Assembly: GCA_024653875.1 (NCBI GenBank)
Contig: JANLHE010000155.1
Coordinates: 1-8,902, forward strand
DNA length: 8,902 bases
Origin: Acidobacteriota bacterium
GTDB taxonomy: Bacteria; Acidobacteriota; Vicinamibacteria; Vicinamibacterales; SCN-69-37
Reading direction: 5' to 3'
Within the stretch, counting starts at the first letter, position 1. The number at the start of each line of letters is the position of its first letter. A program made the position numbers and the translations under genes. The notes beneath the pieces are model-generated. The model did no database searches. It had not been told where the DNA came from and worked only from the letters and a program-made list of their open reading frames with translations. Below are positions 1 to 5,778 of this stretch, in pieces.

Positions 1-1
1 C

Positions 2-406
2 GGATTCACGCAGTATCAGTGCGTGGTGCCGCGCACCGCCGGCGCCGGGGCGGTGTGCGAGTTCATGGAGCGCCTGACCAGGTTGGGCGCGGCCTCGCCA
101 CTGTGCGTGATCAAGGACTGCGGCCCGGAGGGCCTGGGCGTGCTGTCGTTTCCCCTCGAGGGAACGTCGATAGCGGTTGACATGGCCGTCTCGCCGGATA
201 TCCAGCGGATCGTCGACGCGTTGAACGAGTTCATCATTTCAGCCGGCGGGCGTGTCTATCTGACAAAAGACCGGTTCACCAGGCCCGATCACTTTCGCGC
301 GATGGAGCCTCGCCTGCCGAGGTTCCTGGAACTCAGGGCAAAGTGGGATCCCAGCCGGCGGTTGCGGAGCGCGCAGTCACGCCGGCTATTCGGAGACGCA
401 GCATGA
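2..406 (+). CDS. dprE1: DprE1-like FAD-dependent oxidase, C-terminal part (5' truncated by window edge)
   Basis: The last 134 residues of a FAD-linked oxidase of the D-arabinono-lactone oxidase / DprE1 class; the FAD-binding domain lies left of the window. DprE1 oxidises the 2'-hydroxyl of decaprenylphosphoryl-ribose to a keto intermediate. Visible family marks, numbered from the window edge: FTQYQCVVP at 2-10 (region of DprE1 Gln334/Gln336), CVIKDCGP with K38 (Lys367 region), the strand TSIAVD at 55-60, AGGRVYLTKD with K89 (Lys418 region), and a C-terminal WDP...RSAQSRRL segment. At the position of mycobacterial Cys387, the residue hit by benzothiazinones, this protein has Ala58. The residue matches come from memory of the family, not an alignment run. 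The next gene is a DprE2-like reductase whose ATG overlaps this stop (ATGA at 403-406), which strongly supports the pair. A related sugar or lactone oxidase with another lipid-linked substrate remains possible. Confidence 0.75.
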   Translation, partial: GFTQYQCVVPRTAGAGAVCEFMERLTRLGAASPLCVIKDCGPEGLGVLSFPLEGTSIAVDMAVSPDIQRIVDALNEFIISAGGRVYLTKDRFTRPDHFRAMEPRLPRFLELRAKWDPSRRLRSAQSRRLFGDAA

Positions 407-1143
407 AGGTCGTGATACTCGGCGGCACCTCCGGCATCGGGCGATCGGTGGCACAGCGGATGGCCGCGCGTGGCGACGCCGTATTCCTGTTGGGCCGCAG
501 CAACGCGGAGCTTGAGCGCAGCGCGGCGGACCTGACGGCGCGGCACCCGATGCAGGCGACCGCGGGATGGGCGCTGTGCGACCTCGAGGCCCCCGCGGGC
601 TTTGCAGGCGCGCTCGATGCCGCCGATCAGGCGCTGGGCCAGTTCGACGCGGTCATCGTCACCGCCGCCATGTTTGCCACGCAGGAGGCGCTGGAGGCCG
701 ACGTCGAATTGACGCGCCGACTGGCGACCGTGAACTACGCCAACACAGTGACGTTCTGCGAACATGCGCGCACGCGGCTGCTGGCCCGCGGCGGAGGCTG
801 GCTGACCGTGGTGTCGTCCGTGGCAGGGGATCGCGGTCGCAAACCGGTGGGGATCTATGGATCGGGCAAGGCCGGGCTGTCCACCTACCTCGAAGCGCTC
901 GACCACAAGTACCGCGCGTCAGGCCTCTGGGTGCTGTGCGTCAAGCCGGGATTCGTGAAGACGGCGATGACCGCCGGCCTGAAGCCGCCGCCGTTTGCCG
1001 GTGAGCCCGACGGCGTCGCGCGCGACATCGTCCACGCGATGGACCGCAAGCGGCCGCTGATCTACACGCCCGGCATCTGGCGGCTCGTGATGATGGTGAT
1101 CAAGCACCTGCCGCGGTTCGTCATGAGGAAGATCGGGTTCTGA
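403..1143 (+). CDS. dprE2: DprE2-like short-chain dehydrogenase/reductase
   Basis: A 246-aa classical SDR. The N-terminus MKVVILGGTSGIG holds the nucleotide-binding turn GGTSGIG (7-13); N111 (VNYANT), S138/S139 (VVSSVAG) and Y152-x3-K156 (YGSGK) form the catalytic set. KPGFVKTAM at 181-189 is the usual post-catalytic segment. The usual NNAG motif is replaced by TAAM (87-90). The C-terminus (about 226-246) is a basic, hydrophobic helix (WRLVMMVIKHLPRFVMRKIGF-like), as in DprE2 proteins and fitting a membrane-surface, lipid-linked substrate. The start is the ATG at 403, because GGAG at 392-395 lies 7 nt upstream and the ATG overlaps the stop of the oxidase gene; an in-frame extension to 343 lies inside that gene. 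Expected role: NADH-dependent reduction of the keto sugar made by the DprE1-like partner, giving decaprenylphosphoryl-arabinose or an analogue. The specific substrate is inferred from the pairing. Confidence 0.8.
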   Translation: MKVVILGGTSGIGRSVAQRMAARGDAVFLLGRSNAELERSAADLTARHPMQATAGWALCDLEAPAGFAGALDAADQALGQFDAVIVTAAMFATQEALEADVELTRRLATVNYANTVTFCEHARTRLLARGGGWLTVVSSVAGDRGRKPVGIYGSGKAGLSTYLEALDHKYRASGLWVLCVKPGFVKTAMTAGLKPPPFAGEPDGVARDIVHAMDRKRPLIYTPGIWRLVMMVIKHLPRFVMRKIGF

Positions 1144-1153
1144 GGGGGCCGGA

Positions 1154-1729
1154 GTGACCGACTTCTCCCTGACCACCGAGCGTCTGGCTCTGCGCCGGTT
1201 CACGATCGACGATCTGGACTGGCTCGCCGCCCTCTACAGCGACGTCGAGGTCACGCGTTATCTCGGGGGCAGCAAGGACCGTGACAGCGTTGACGTCATG
1301 CTGCGGGCGCGGATTCTCGAGTACTACGAACAGAATCCAGGCCTGGGCATGTGGGTCACACAGGAGCGGTCATCCGGCGAGCGCGTTGGATTTCACCTGC
1401 TGACCAATATCCAGGGCGAGTCGATCATTCAAGTCGGGTTTGGCCTTGTGAGATCCGCGTGGGGTAACGGGTTCGGCACCGAGATGGCGTCGGCGGTGCT
1501 GCGGCACGGATTCGTGGACATGGCGCTCCCGCGCATCGTGGCCATCGCGAACCTCGAGAACCTCGCTTCCCAACACGTGTTGCTCAAGATCGGCCTGCAT
1601 CGAGATGGGGAGCGCTCCTTCGCGCACCCGGCGTATGCGTCCCAGGGACCGCTCGCGTGGTTTGAGCGCGACCGCGAGGGCTGGATGGCCGAGCGTGGCG
1701 GGATTCAGAGCACGGTGCCGCGCGCCTGA
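1154..1729 (+). CDS. GNAT-family N-acetyltransferase (RimJ/RimL type)
   Basis: A 191-aa acetyltransferase of the Acetyltransf_3 (RimJ/RimL) group, which moves an acetyl group from acetyl-CoA to a protein N-terminus or small amine. It opens with TTERLALRRFTIDDLDWLAAL (7-27), the typical first strand and helix. The acetyl-CoA loop is seen at SAWGNGFGTEMA (101-112). The late conserved block NLENLASQHVLLKIGLHRDG (133-152) corresponds to the family N..N..S..VL.K.G pattern. The GTG at 1154 is preceded by a good ribosome-binding site, GAGGGGG at 1142-1148, with 5-nt spacing and only 10 nt after the SDR stop, so it is probably cotranscribed. The substrate cannot be told from sequence and there is no clear functional link with the DprE-like pair. 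Its last 25 bp overlap the end of the convergent MutS-like gene. Confidence 0.9.
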   Translation: MTDFSLTTERLALRRFTIDDLDWLAALYSDVEVTRYLGGSKDRDSVDVMLRARILEYYEQNPGLGMWVTQERSSGERVGFHLLTNIQGESIIQVGFGLVRSAWGNGFGTEMASAVLRHGFVDMALPRIVAIANLENLASQHVLLKIGLHRDGERSFAHPAYASQGPLAWFERDREGWMAERGGIQSTVPRA

Positions 1730-3402
1730 TCCATTACCTTGGCTCGCGCGAGCGCCCGTGCCACCAGTTCGGGTGGGGCGCCGCGAAGGCCGAGCAGGGC
1801 GATCGCATTGCGCGTCGCGGCAGGGCCCGGCCGCAGACGGTAGTCAAACGCGAGGCCCTCGCTGTCGATTGTGTCTGAAAAATGAAACGGCGCGTAAATA
1901 CCGTCGAGCAGATCGACCAACTCCTGATCGTGCGTGGCCGCGATCACCACATGCGCGGGGCCCGGCGCATGTGGTGCCGCCGCCATCAGGGCCGCAAGCA
2001 CGGCTTCGCCGGCGGCGATGCGTTCCACCGCGTTGGTGCCCCGAAAGAGTTCATCAAACAGTATGAGATGAGGCACTGGTGTTTGCGCGGCGAGCACAAG
2101 GTCGATCACCATCTCGACCTCAACCATGTAGTAACTCTTGCCCTGGGACATGTCGTCGTTGCGCCCGATGCAGCTGCGCACGATGAGTGGCGGCGCCTCG
2201 TACGCGTCTGCAAGACACGTGCTGATTGTCTGCGCGAGCACCGTGGTCACACCCACCGTGCGCAAGAACGTCGACTTGCCCGACATGTTCGAACCCGTGA
2301 TGATCAGTCCGTGTGGCGGCGCGAGCGTGACTGTGTTCGGCACGGCGTCCCGCAACAGTGGGTGCCGGACGTTCACCATGCGGACCGATGACCTCGCTGG
2401 AAGGATGGTGGGAGAACACCAGCCGGACGTGCCGGCGCGATACGACGCAATGCTGAGGGCGGCGTCGACTTCCCCGACCGCGTCGATCACGCGCAGCAGT
2501 TCTGGCGCCCGCAGGCGCAGTTCGCGCGCGCCAAAGAACAGGGCATTCGCGTCCAGGCAGAAAAGAAGGTTGAGGTACTCGAGGACCAGCCCGCTCAGAT
2601 CGCCTGGCGATGCCGCGGATGACTCGCGCCCGGCCCAGGCAGCGTATCGTCGAAGGCGCGCGAGGCGCCGGACGTCGCTCTCCAGACCTCCGAAGACCAG
2701 CGAGACGCTCGGACTGTTCAGCGCGGCGATGCCGTCTGCCGCGGCAAGGAGCGGTCCCACCTGCCGGAACGCGCTGGCGACGATTCTGAGGTTGTGCGCA
2801 ACCGTGCCGCGGAGAATCAGGCTGATCACTGCGCCCGCAGCCAGCACAAAAATCGCAGCAGGCATGACGGCCGTGGCCCCGACGGAAATCACCATGGCAA
2901 TCCCGAGGATCGGAAAGACGAGGTGCCACGGTCGGGAGTTGAAGGCTCCGGGTTGCGCGAGGGTCGCCAGGTCGTACGCCGAGGCATCACCCAACCGTGA
3001 CAGCGCCATCTGTGCGGACTCGCGTGCTGCTCGGTCGTTCCCGATCCGCGAGACCAGTGATTCAAATGCGAGCCGCTGCGCCTCTGTCGGCTGGATTCGG
3101 AGCCTGGCGTACAGGAACTGCCGGCCGACGCCGCTCTGGGTGCGATCAAGCACACTGAATAGGCCGTCCATGTCGAGGTCCGCCCACGTCCGGTCGTCAA
3201 GCGAGTTGACAGTCTTATCTGCTTGGACGCGCATCCGGTAGTAACGCGCGATGGACCACATGTCGCGGTCGATGTCCCTCGGAAGACCCCAGGCCTCCCG
3301 CAGCCCCGCCAATCGCCGTGCGAGTTGTCTCCGTCCGTACGCCAACACAGCGGCCGCGGCCAAGGTCACGCCCAGGAACCAGAGCAACAGGGGAGGAGGC
3401 AT
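1705..3402 (-). CDS. membrane-anchored MutS-family ATPase (MutS-like, not canonical MutS)
   Basis: A 565-aa protein, far shorter than canonical MutS (about 850). It carries a MutS core and ATPase: core segment DRTQSGVGRQFLYARLRIQP (86-105), Walker A GSNMSGKST (370-378), a MutS-type signature region RNDDMSQGKSYYMVEVEMV (414-432), Walker B LILFDE with D450/E451, and the ATHD switch with H491. The N-terminal mismatch-binding and connector domains are absent. Instead there is a hydrophobic helix at about 4-22 and two more at about 160-178 and 180-198, so the protein is probably tethered to the inner membrane. Members of this uncharacterised MutS-like group are often annotated as mismatch repair proteins, but without the mismatch-reading domain that function is doubtful; DNA junction binding is a guess. 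The start ATG at 3402 has no Shine-Dalgarno, but a -10-like hexamer sits exactly where a leaderless mRNA would need it. It lies downstream of mutY, mutT and the purL relic on the same strand. Confidence 0.88.
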   Translation of the reverse strand: MPPPLLLWFLGVTLAAAAVLAYGRRQLARRLAGLREAWGLPRDIDRDMWSIARYYRMRVQADKTVNSLDDRTWADLDMDGLFSVLDRTQSGVGRQFLYARLRIQPTEAQRLAFESLVSRIGNDRAARESAQMALSRLGDASAYDLATLAQPGAFNSRPWHLVFPILGIAMVISVGATAVMPAAIFVLAAGAVISLILRGTVAHNLRIVASAFRQVGPLLAAADGIAALNSPSVSLVFGGLESDVRRLARLRRYAAWAGRESSAASPGDLSGLVLEYLNLLFCLDANALFFGARELRLRAPELLRVIDAVGEVDAALSIASYRAGTSGWCSPTILPARSSVRMVNVRHPLLRDAVPNTVTLAPPHGLIITGSNMSGKSTFLRTVGVTTVLAQTISTCLADAYEAPPLIVRSCIGRNDDMSQGKSYYMVEVEMVIDLVLAAQTPVPHLILFDELFRGTNAVERIAAGEAVLAALMAAAPHAPGPAHVVIAATHDQELVDLLDGIYAPFHFSDTIDSEGLAFDYRLRPGPAATRNAIALLGLRGAPPELVARALARAKVMDQARGTVL

Positions 3403-3408
3403 TGGGGT

Positions 3409-3414
3409 ATCGTA
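3409..3414 (-). promoter_or_regulatory. possible -10 hexamer for a leaderless MutS-like mRNA
   Basis: On the - strand TACGAT (5 of 6 with TATAAT counting only the G as different from A; T-A-n-n-n-T pattern intact) ends 6 nt before the ATG at 3402. The expected +1 is therefore the A of the ATG itself, and no ribosome-binding site is present. A CGGACA hexamer about 18 bp further up (3433-3438) is a weak -35 candidate. Prediction from sequence only. Confidence 0.35.
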
Positions 3415-3497
3415 CCGGCTTCCGGTGATCTATGTCCGGAGATCGGGCCATAGCGGTTCGCCGAGCAACTCCCGTCCCGATCTACCTGAACGAGGCC

Positions 3498-4043
3498 TCA
3501 TCCCAGCCAGGCCCGCGCATTGCGGAACAGGCGCATCCAGGCGCCATCTTCGTCCCATGCGGCGGGTGCCCAGGAGTTCTGCACGGCCGGAGCACACGAT
3601 CATCGGGGTCGGTCAGTACGTGTTCCACCATCCGAACGTGGAGCGCCGCAGCGATGCCGTGGCGCGCCCCCGCCAGCACGTGTGCCCCCACATCGACGTA
3701 ATACGCGATCCCACGCTCAACACGGCGCACCTTCTGAAAGGCTGGCATTCCGGGTGATGTCAGTCGCCTTGCCGGACCAGGGCGATACGGTCCCGGGCCG
3801 AGGGACCACGAGGAAGAGCTCGCCCTGGTCCTTCACCTCAGCGCGTCGCGGACCGTAGTGCAGCAGACGCTCAAGGAGGTCACGCTCCCGGACATCAATC
3901 ACTCCCTCGATGTCGGCGAAGTGCATGAACCGTGCGTGGAGCGCATGGACTCCTGGAGTGCTGACGCGCAGGGTTCCGAGCAGACGATGAAGGCGAAAAG
4001 GAGAGAGCGCTGAGACGCCAGAGAGTGTCAGCATGCCGAACAT
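3498..4043 (-). pseudogene. purL: purL relic: both ends of phosphoribosylformylglycinamidine synthase with large internal deletion and two frameshifts
   Basis: Three - strand segments add up to the two ends of a long proteobacterial-type PurL (FGAM synthase, purine synthesis; about 1,300 residues). Segment 1, from ATG 4043 (or ATG 4034), has the N-terminal marks SALSPFRLHRLL, HFADIEGVID, LLERLLHYGP and PRPGTVSPWSGKATDITRNA, and runs into a TGA at 3717-3719. A one-base shift near 3743 restores AFQKVRRVERGIAYYVDVG and LHVRMVEHVL, which continue the same domain to about residue 135. Near 3585-3630 the sequence jumps to the PurL C-terminus: DPDDRVLR, then after a one-base shift of opposite sign VQNSWAPAAWDEDG and WMRLFRNARAWLG, ending at TGA 3498-3500 exactly as PurL does. 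About 1,100 codons, including the ATP-binding and glutaminase active sites, are gone, so no FGAM synthase activity is possible. The family comparison is from memory. An assembly artefact is possible but two extra frameshifts favour genuine decay. Confidence 0.82.
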
Positions 4044-4063
4044 TCAGAGTTTACTGTGAAGCG

Positions 4064-4462
4064 TCACTCCCCGAGGCCCACGCCAGTGAGCAGTTCGACA
4101 AGTCCGCGGTCGGCCTCCGGTAGTTCGAGTGACCTCAGCGCTTCCCGCGCGATCCACCGCATCTCCTGGCCAAGTTGTGGCGACGGCTCACCGAGCAGGG
4201 TCGTGCGCCGGAAGTGCAGACGCACCGTGCGCTCGGGATAGGCGTGTTCGACGATGAAGATCTCGTCGCCGATGATGGCGCGAACGGCCAGTTCCTCCCG
4301 GAGTTCCCTCGCGAGACACGCCACATGGGACTCGTCCGGATCACACTTGCCACCGGGAAACTCCCAGGTGCCCGCCAAATGCGTGCCCTGCAGCCGGCGA
4401 GTGAGGAGAAAGTGGCCGTCGCGCTCGATGACGGCGGCAAGAACGACGAGTGGCGCGCTCAT
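4064..4462 (-). CDS. mutT: MutT-type Nudix hydrolase (8-oxo-dGTP diphosphatase)
   Basis: A 132-aa Nudix protein, the usual length for MutT. LAGTWEFPGGK (29-39) leads into a Nudix box: G38-x5-E44, then x7, then R52-E53-L-R-E56-E57-L-A-V. The metal-binding glutamates are all present; only the last Gly of the consensus is Ala59. MutT removes 8-oxo-dGTP from the nucleotide pool before it is incorporated. The ATG at 4462 was chosen because it overlaps the stop of mutY as ATGA (4459-4462) and begins the family domain (MSAPLVVLAAVI); a 43-residue upstream extension in frame would read the mutY end in a second frame and has no family content. GGGGCGG-like purines just upstream may aid binding, but coupling to mutY translation is likely. 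Specificity for 8-oxo-dGTP is inferred from the WEFPGGK region and the mutY partner; a NudG-type CTP hydrolase is the main alternative. Confidence 0.9.
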   Translation of the reverse strand: MSAPLVVLAAVIERDGHFLLTRRLQGTHLAGTWEFPGGKCDPDESHVACLARELREELAVRAIIGDEIFIVEHAYPERTVRLHFRRTTLLGEPSPQLGQEMRWIAREALRSLELPEADRGLVELLTGVGLGE

Positions 4463-5211
4463 GTTCCGCCCCGGCGGGACTGAGGTCCCGCCCTTCGCAC
4501 GATCGAAGACGACTGAACTCCCGCTTTGCGTCTTGTCGAAAGCGAAGGCCGGAACGTCCTGCAGCTTCTCCGCAGGACGCACGCCGGGCACAGCGGCGCG
4601 CGTGCCGTGCAGACCGTGGCGCCGAAGTCCATGAGTGCCTGATTGAAGTCAAAGACGTGTCTGTGCGGAAGCACCGCGCGCGAGAGCTCCCACAGCCGTC
4701 TCACCATCTGGTGGCTCTTGGGCAGTCCCTTGGCGACAAAGATGCGGAAGAGGACTCGCGCGACGTTCGTGTCGAGGATCGCGGCGCGTTTGCCGAACGC
4801 AAAACTCATCACGGCGCCGGCGGTGTACTGGCCGATCCCCTTGAACGAGAGCAGGGTCTCTTCATCTCCAGGCAGTTCACCGCCATGGCGCTCCATGGAC
4901 TCGCGGGCGATGGCCTGGAGCCGCTTCGGCCGGATGTTGTAGCCCAGCGGCCTCCAGGTCTCGATAACCTCTGCTTCAGGCGCCTCAGCGAGCGCCTCCA
5001 AGCTGGGGTACAGGCCCAGCCACTCGTGATATTTCGGCAGCACGCGGTCCACCTGGGTCTGCTGCAGCATGATCTCGGAGACCAGGATGTGGTACGGATC
5101 GCGGGTGTTTCGCCACGGCAAATCCCGCCCGTTGGCGCGATACCAGGCGAGCAGCCGCCGCCGGAACCACTGGCGTTTGCTGGACGAGGGGAGGGGCGGC
5201 GACTTCTTCAC
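4459..5211 (-). CDS. mutY: A/G-specific adenine glycosylase MutY, short form without C-terminal Nudix-like domain
   Basis: A 250-aa HhH-GPD glycosylase with an iron-sulfur cluster. MutY cuts adenine out of A:8-oxoG pairs. PWRNTRDPYHILVSEIMLQQTQV (32-54) holds catalytic E46. The helix-hairpin-helix is FKGIGQYTAGAV (123-134), followed by ILDTNVARV (145-153) with catalytic D147. The cluster cysteines are C201-x6-C208-x2-C211-x5-C217. At the position that is Lys in Nth and Ser in E. coli MutY, this protein has Tyr129, as in several short MutY proteins and in archaeal MIG thymine glycosylase. After the cluster there are only 33 basic, low-complexity residues, whereas full MutY has a further domain of about 120 residues that reads 8-oxoG. 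The start is GTG 5211, 27 bp from the divergent gene, with a -10 hexamer placed for a nearly leaderless mRNA. An ATGA overlap links it to mutT. Confidence 0.9.
   Translation of the reverse strand: MKKSPPLPSSSKRQWFRRRLLAWYRANGRDLPWRNTRDPYHILVSEIMLQQTQVDRVLPKYHEWLGLYPSLEALAEAPEAEVIETWRPLGYNIRPKRLQAIARESMERHGGELPGDEETLLSFKGIGQYTAGAVMSFAFGKRAAILDTNVARVLFRIFVAKGLPKSHQMVRRLWELSRAVLPHRHVFDFNQALMDFGATVCTARAPLCPACVLRRSCRTFRPSLSTRRKAGVQSSSIVRRAGPQSRRGGT
4473..4492. repeat. inverted repeat (8-bp stem, TGAG loop) at the 3' end of mutY
   Basis: GGCGGGAC at 4473-4480 pairs perfectly with GTCCCGCC at 4485-4492 around a 4-nt loop. It lies inside the last codons of mutY, just upstream of the mutT start, where it could form an RNA hairpin affecting mutT translation. 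It may also be one copy of a dispersed GC-rich palindrome; no second copy exists in this window. Confidence 0.55.
4555..4579. repeat. inverted repeat (8-bp stem, 9-nt loop) over the iron-sulfur cysteine codons of mutY
   Basis: CGTCCTGC (4555-4562) and GCAGGACG (4572-4579) are perfect reverse complements with 9 nt between. The arms lie over the codons for C211 to C217 and the residues just after. This could be chance in GC-rich coding DNA; no poly-T follows, so it is not a terminator. Confidence 0.35.
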
Positions 5212-5218
5212 ACCGGCC

Positions 5219-5224
5219 ACTATA
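5219..5224 (-). promoter_or_regulatory. -10 hexamer TATAGT for mutY (mutT)
   Basis: The - strand reads TATAGT here, 5 of 6 matches to TATAAT. The expected +1 is about 5212, one base before the mutY GTG at 5211, so the mRNA would be essentially leaderless; no Shine-Dalgarno is present. It overlaps the + strand hexamer by 4 bp. Confidence 0.5.
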
Positions 5225-5226
5225 AT
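5221..5226 (+). promoter_or_regulatory. consensus -10 hexamer TATAAT for the pduO-hpnCDE set
   Basis: A perfect TATAAT in a very GC-rich stretch. The expected +1 is near 5233, which gives a leader of about 6 nt before ATG 5239. The -35 region (around 5198-5204, within mutY) shows only a weak partial match (GCGACT, 3 of 6). Confidence 0.55.
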
Positions 5227-5238
5227 CGGGTGCGCGAC

Positions 5239-5778
5239 ATGAAGATTTATACGAAGACCGGCGACCAGGGCGAAACGGGCCTGTTTGACGGCACGCGCGT
5301 GAGCAAAGCCGACCCCCGCGTGGATGCCTACGGCGAGGTTGACGAGGTCAACGCGTGGCTGGGATTGGCGCGGGCCGAGGGCGTCGATGCCGAGATTGGC
5401 GGCATGCTCGAGCACCTGCAGCGCGACCTGTTTGCTCTGGGCGCGATGCTGGCCGACCCACGGCACAAGATCGCCGCCAGGGTGGAGAAGGCGCTCCTCG
5501 GCGACGTCGACGTGTCGCGCCTGGAGACCTGGGTCGACACGCTGGAAGAAGGGGTCACGCCGCTCCGCCGATTCATCCTGGCCGGAGGCACTCGCGCCGG
5601 CGGCTCGCTGCACGTGGCCCGCACGGTCTGTCGTCGCGCCGAGCGCCGCATCATCGGCCTCGGAGCCGATGCGGTGGATCCCACCGTGCTCATCTTCATC
5701 AACCGGTTGTCCGACCTGCTGTTTGTCATGGCGCGGGCCGTGAACGCGCGCGCCGGCGTTCCGGAAACCGAGTGGTGA
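5239..5778 (+). CDS. pduO: ATP:cob(I)alamin adenosyltransferase, PduO type
   Basis: A 179-aa cytoplasmic enzyme, the usual PduO-type length, that transfers the adenosyl group of ATP to cob(I)alamin to make adenosylcobalamin. It opens with MKIYTKTGDQGETGLFDGTR: the TKTGDxGxT loop (5-13) and R20 bind ATP. YGEVDEVNAWLG (31-42), FILAGGT (112-118), ARTVCRRAERR (127-137) and FINRLSDLLF (153-162) are the remaining family blocks, all complete. The ATG at 5239 was chosen because the family N-terminus starts there; the much longer upstream open frame lies antisense to mutY and has no family content. It begins a set of four genes: its stop overlaps the GTG of hpnC. The link with squalene genes may be only operon sharing, or may reflect cobalamin-dependent radical SAM steps in hopanoid modification (HpnP-type); the latter is speculation. 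Confidence 0.93.
   Translation: MKIYTKTGDQGETGLFDGTRVSKADPRVDAYGEVDEVNAWLGLARAEGVDAEIGGMLEHLQRDLFALGAMLADPRHKIAARVEKALLGDVDVSRLETWVDTLEEGVTPLRRFILAGGTRAGGSLHVARTVCRRAERRIIGLGADAVDPTVLIFINRLSDLLFVMARAVNARAGVPETEW

Noticed and set aside
2138..3241. A 367-residue + strand frame opposite the MutS-like gene
   Set aside because: Antisense shadow: Arg/Ser/Pro-rich, no motifs, and the - strand frame holds complete Walker motifs.
3403..3497. A further gene or RNA between the purL relic and the MutS-like gene
   Set aside because: I see no family pattern, no start with a ribosome-binding site and no clear structure in these 95 bp apart from the possible -10.
3717..4043. The 108-residue - strand frame as an intact small protein
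   Set aside because: It is the N-terminal domain of PurL cut off by a frameshift, with the rest of the domain visible in the next frame, so it is best read as a relic.
4463..4591. A longer MutT beginning at 4591
   Set aside because: The extra 43 residues are a second reading of the mutY end and lie outside the Nudix domain; the ATG at 4462 is coupled to the mutY stop.
4459..5211. Naming the MutY protein a MIG-type thymine mismatch glycosylase because of Tyr129
   Set aside because: Tyr at this site also occurs in short bacterial MutY proteins; one residue does not decide specificity.
4450..5778. A 442-residue + strand frame ending with the cobalamin adenosyltransferase
   Set aside because: Its first 263 codons are antisense to mutY and carry no family pattern; the enzyme's standard N-terminus begins at 5239.
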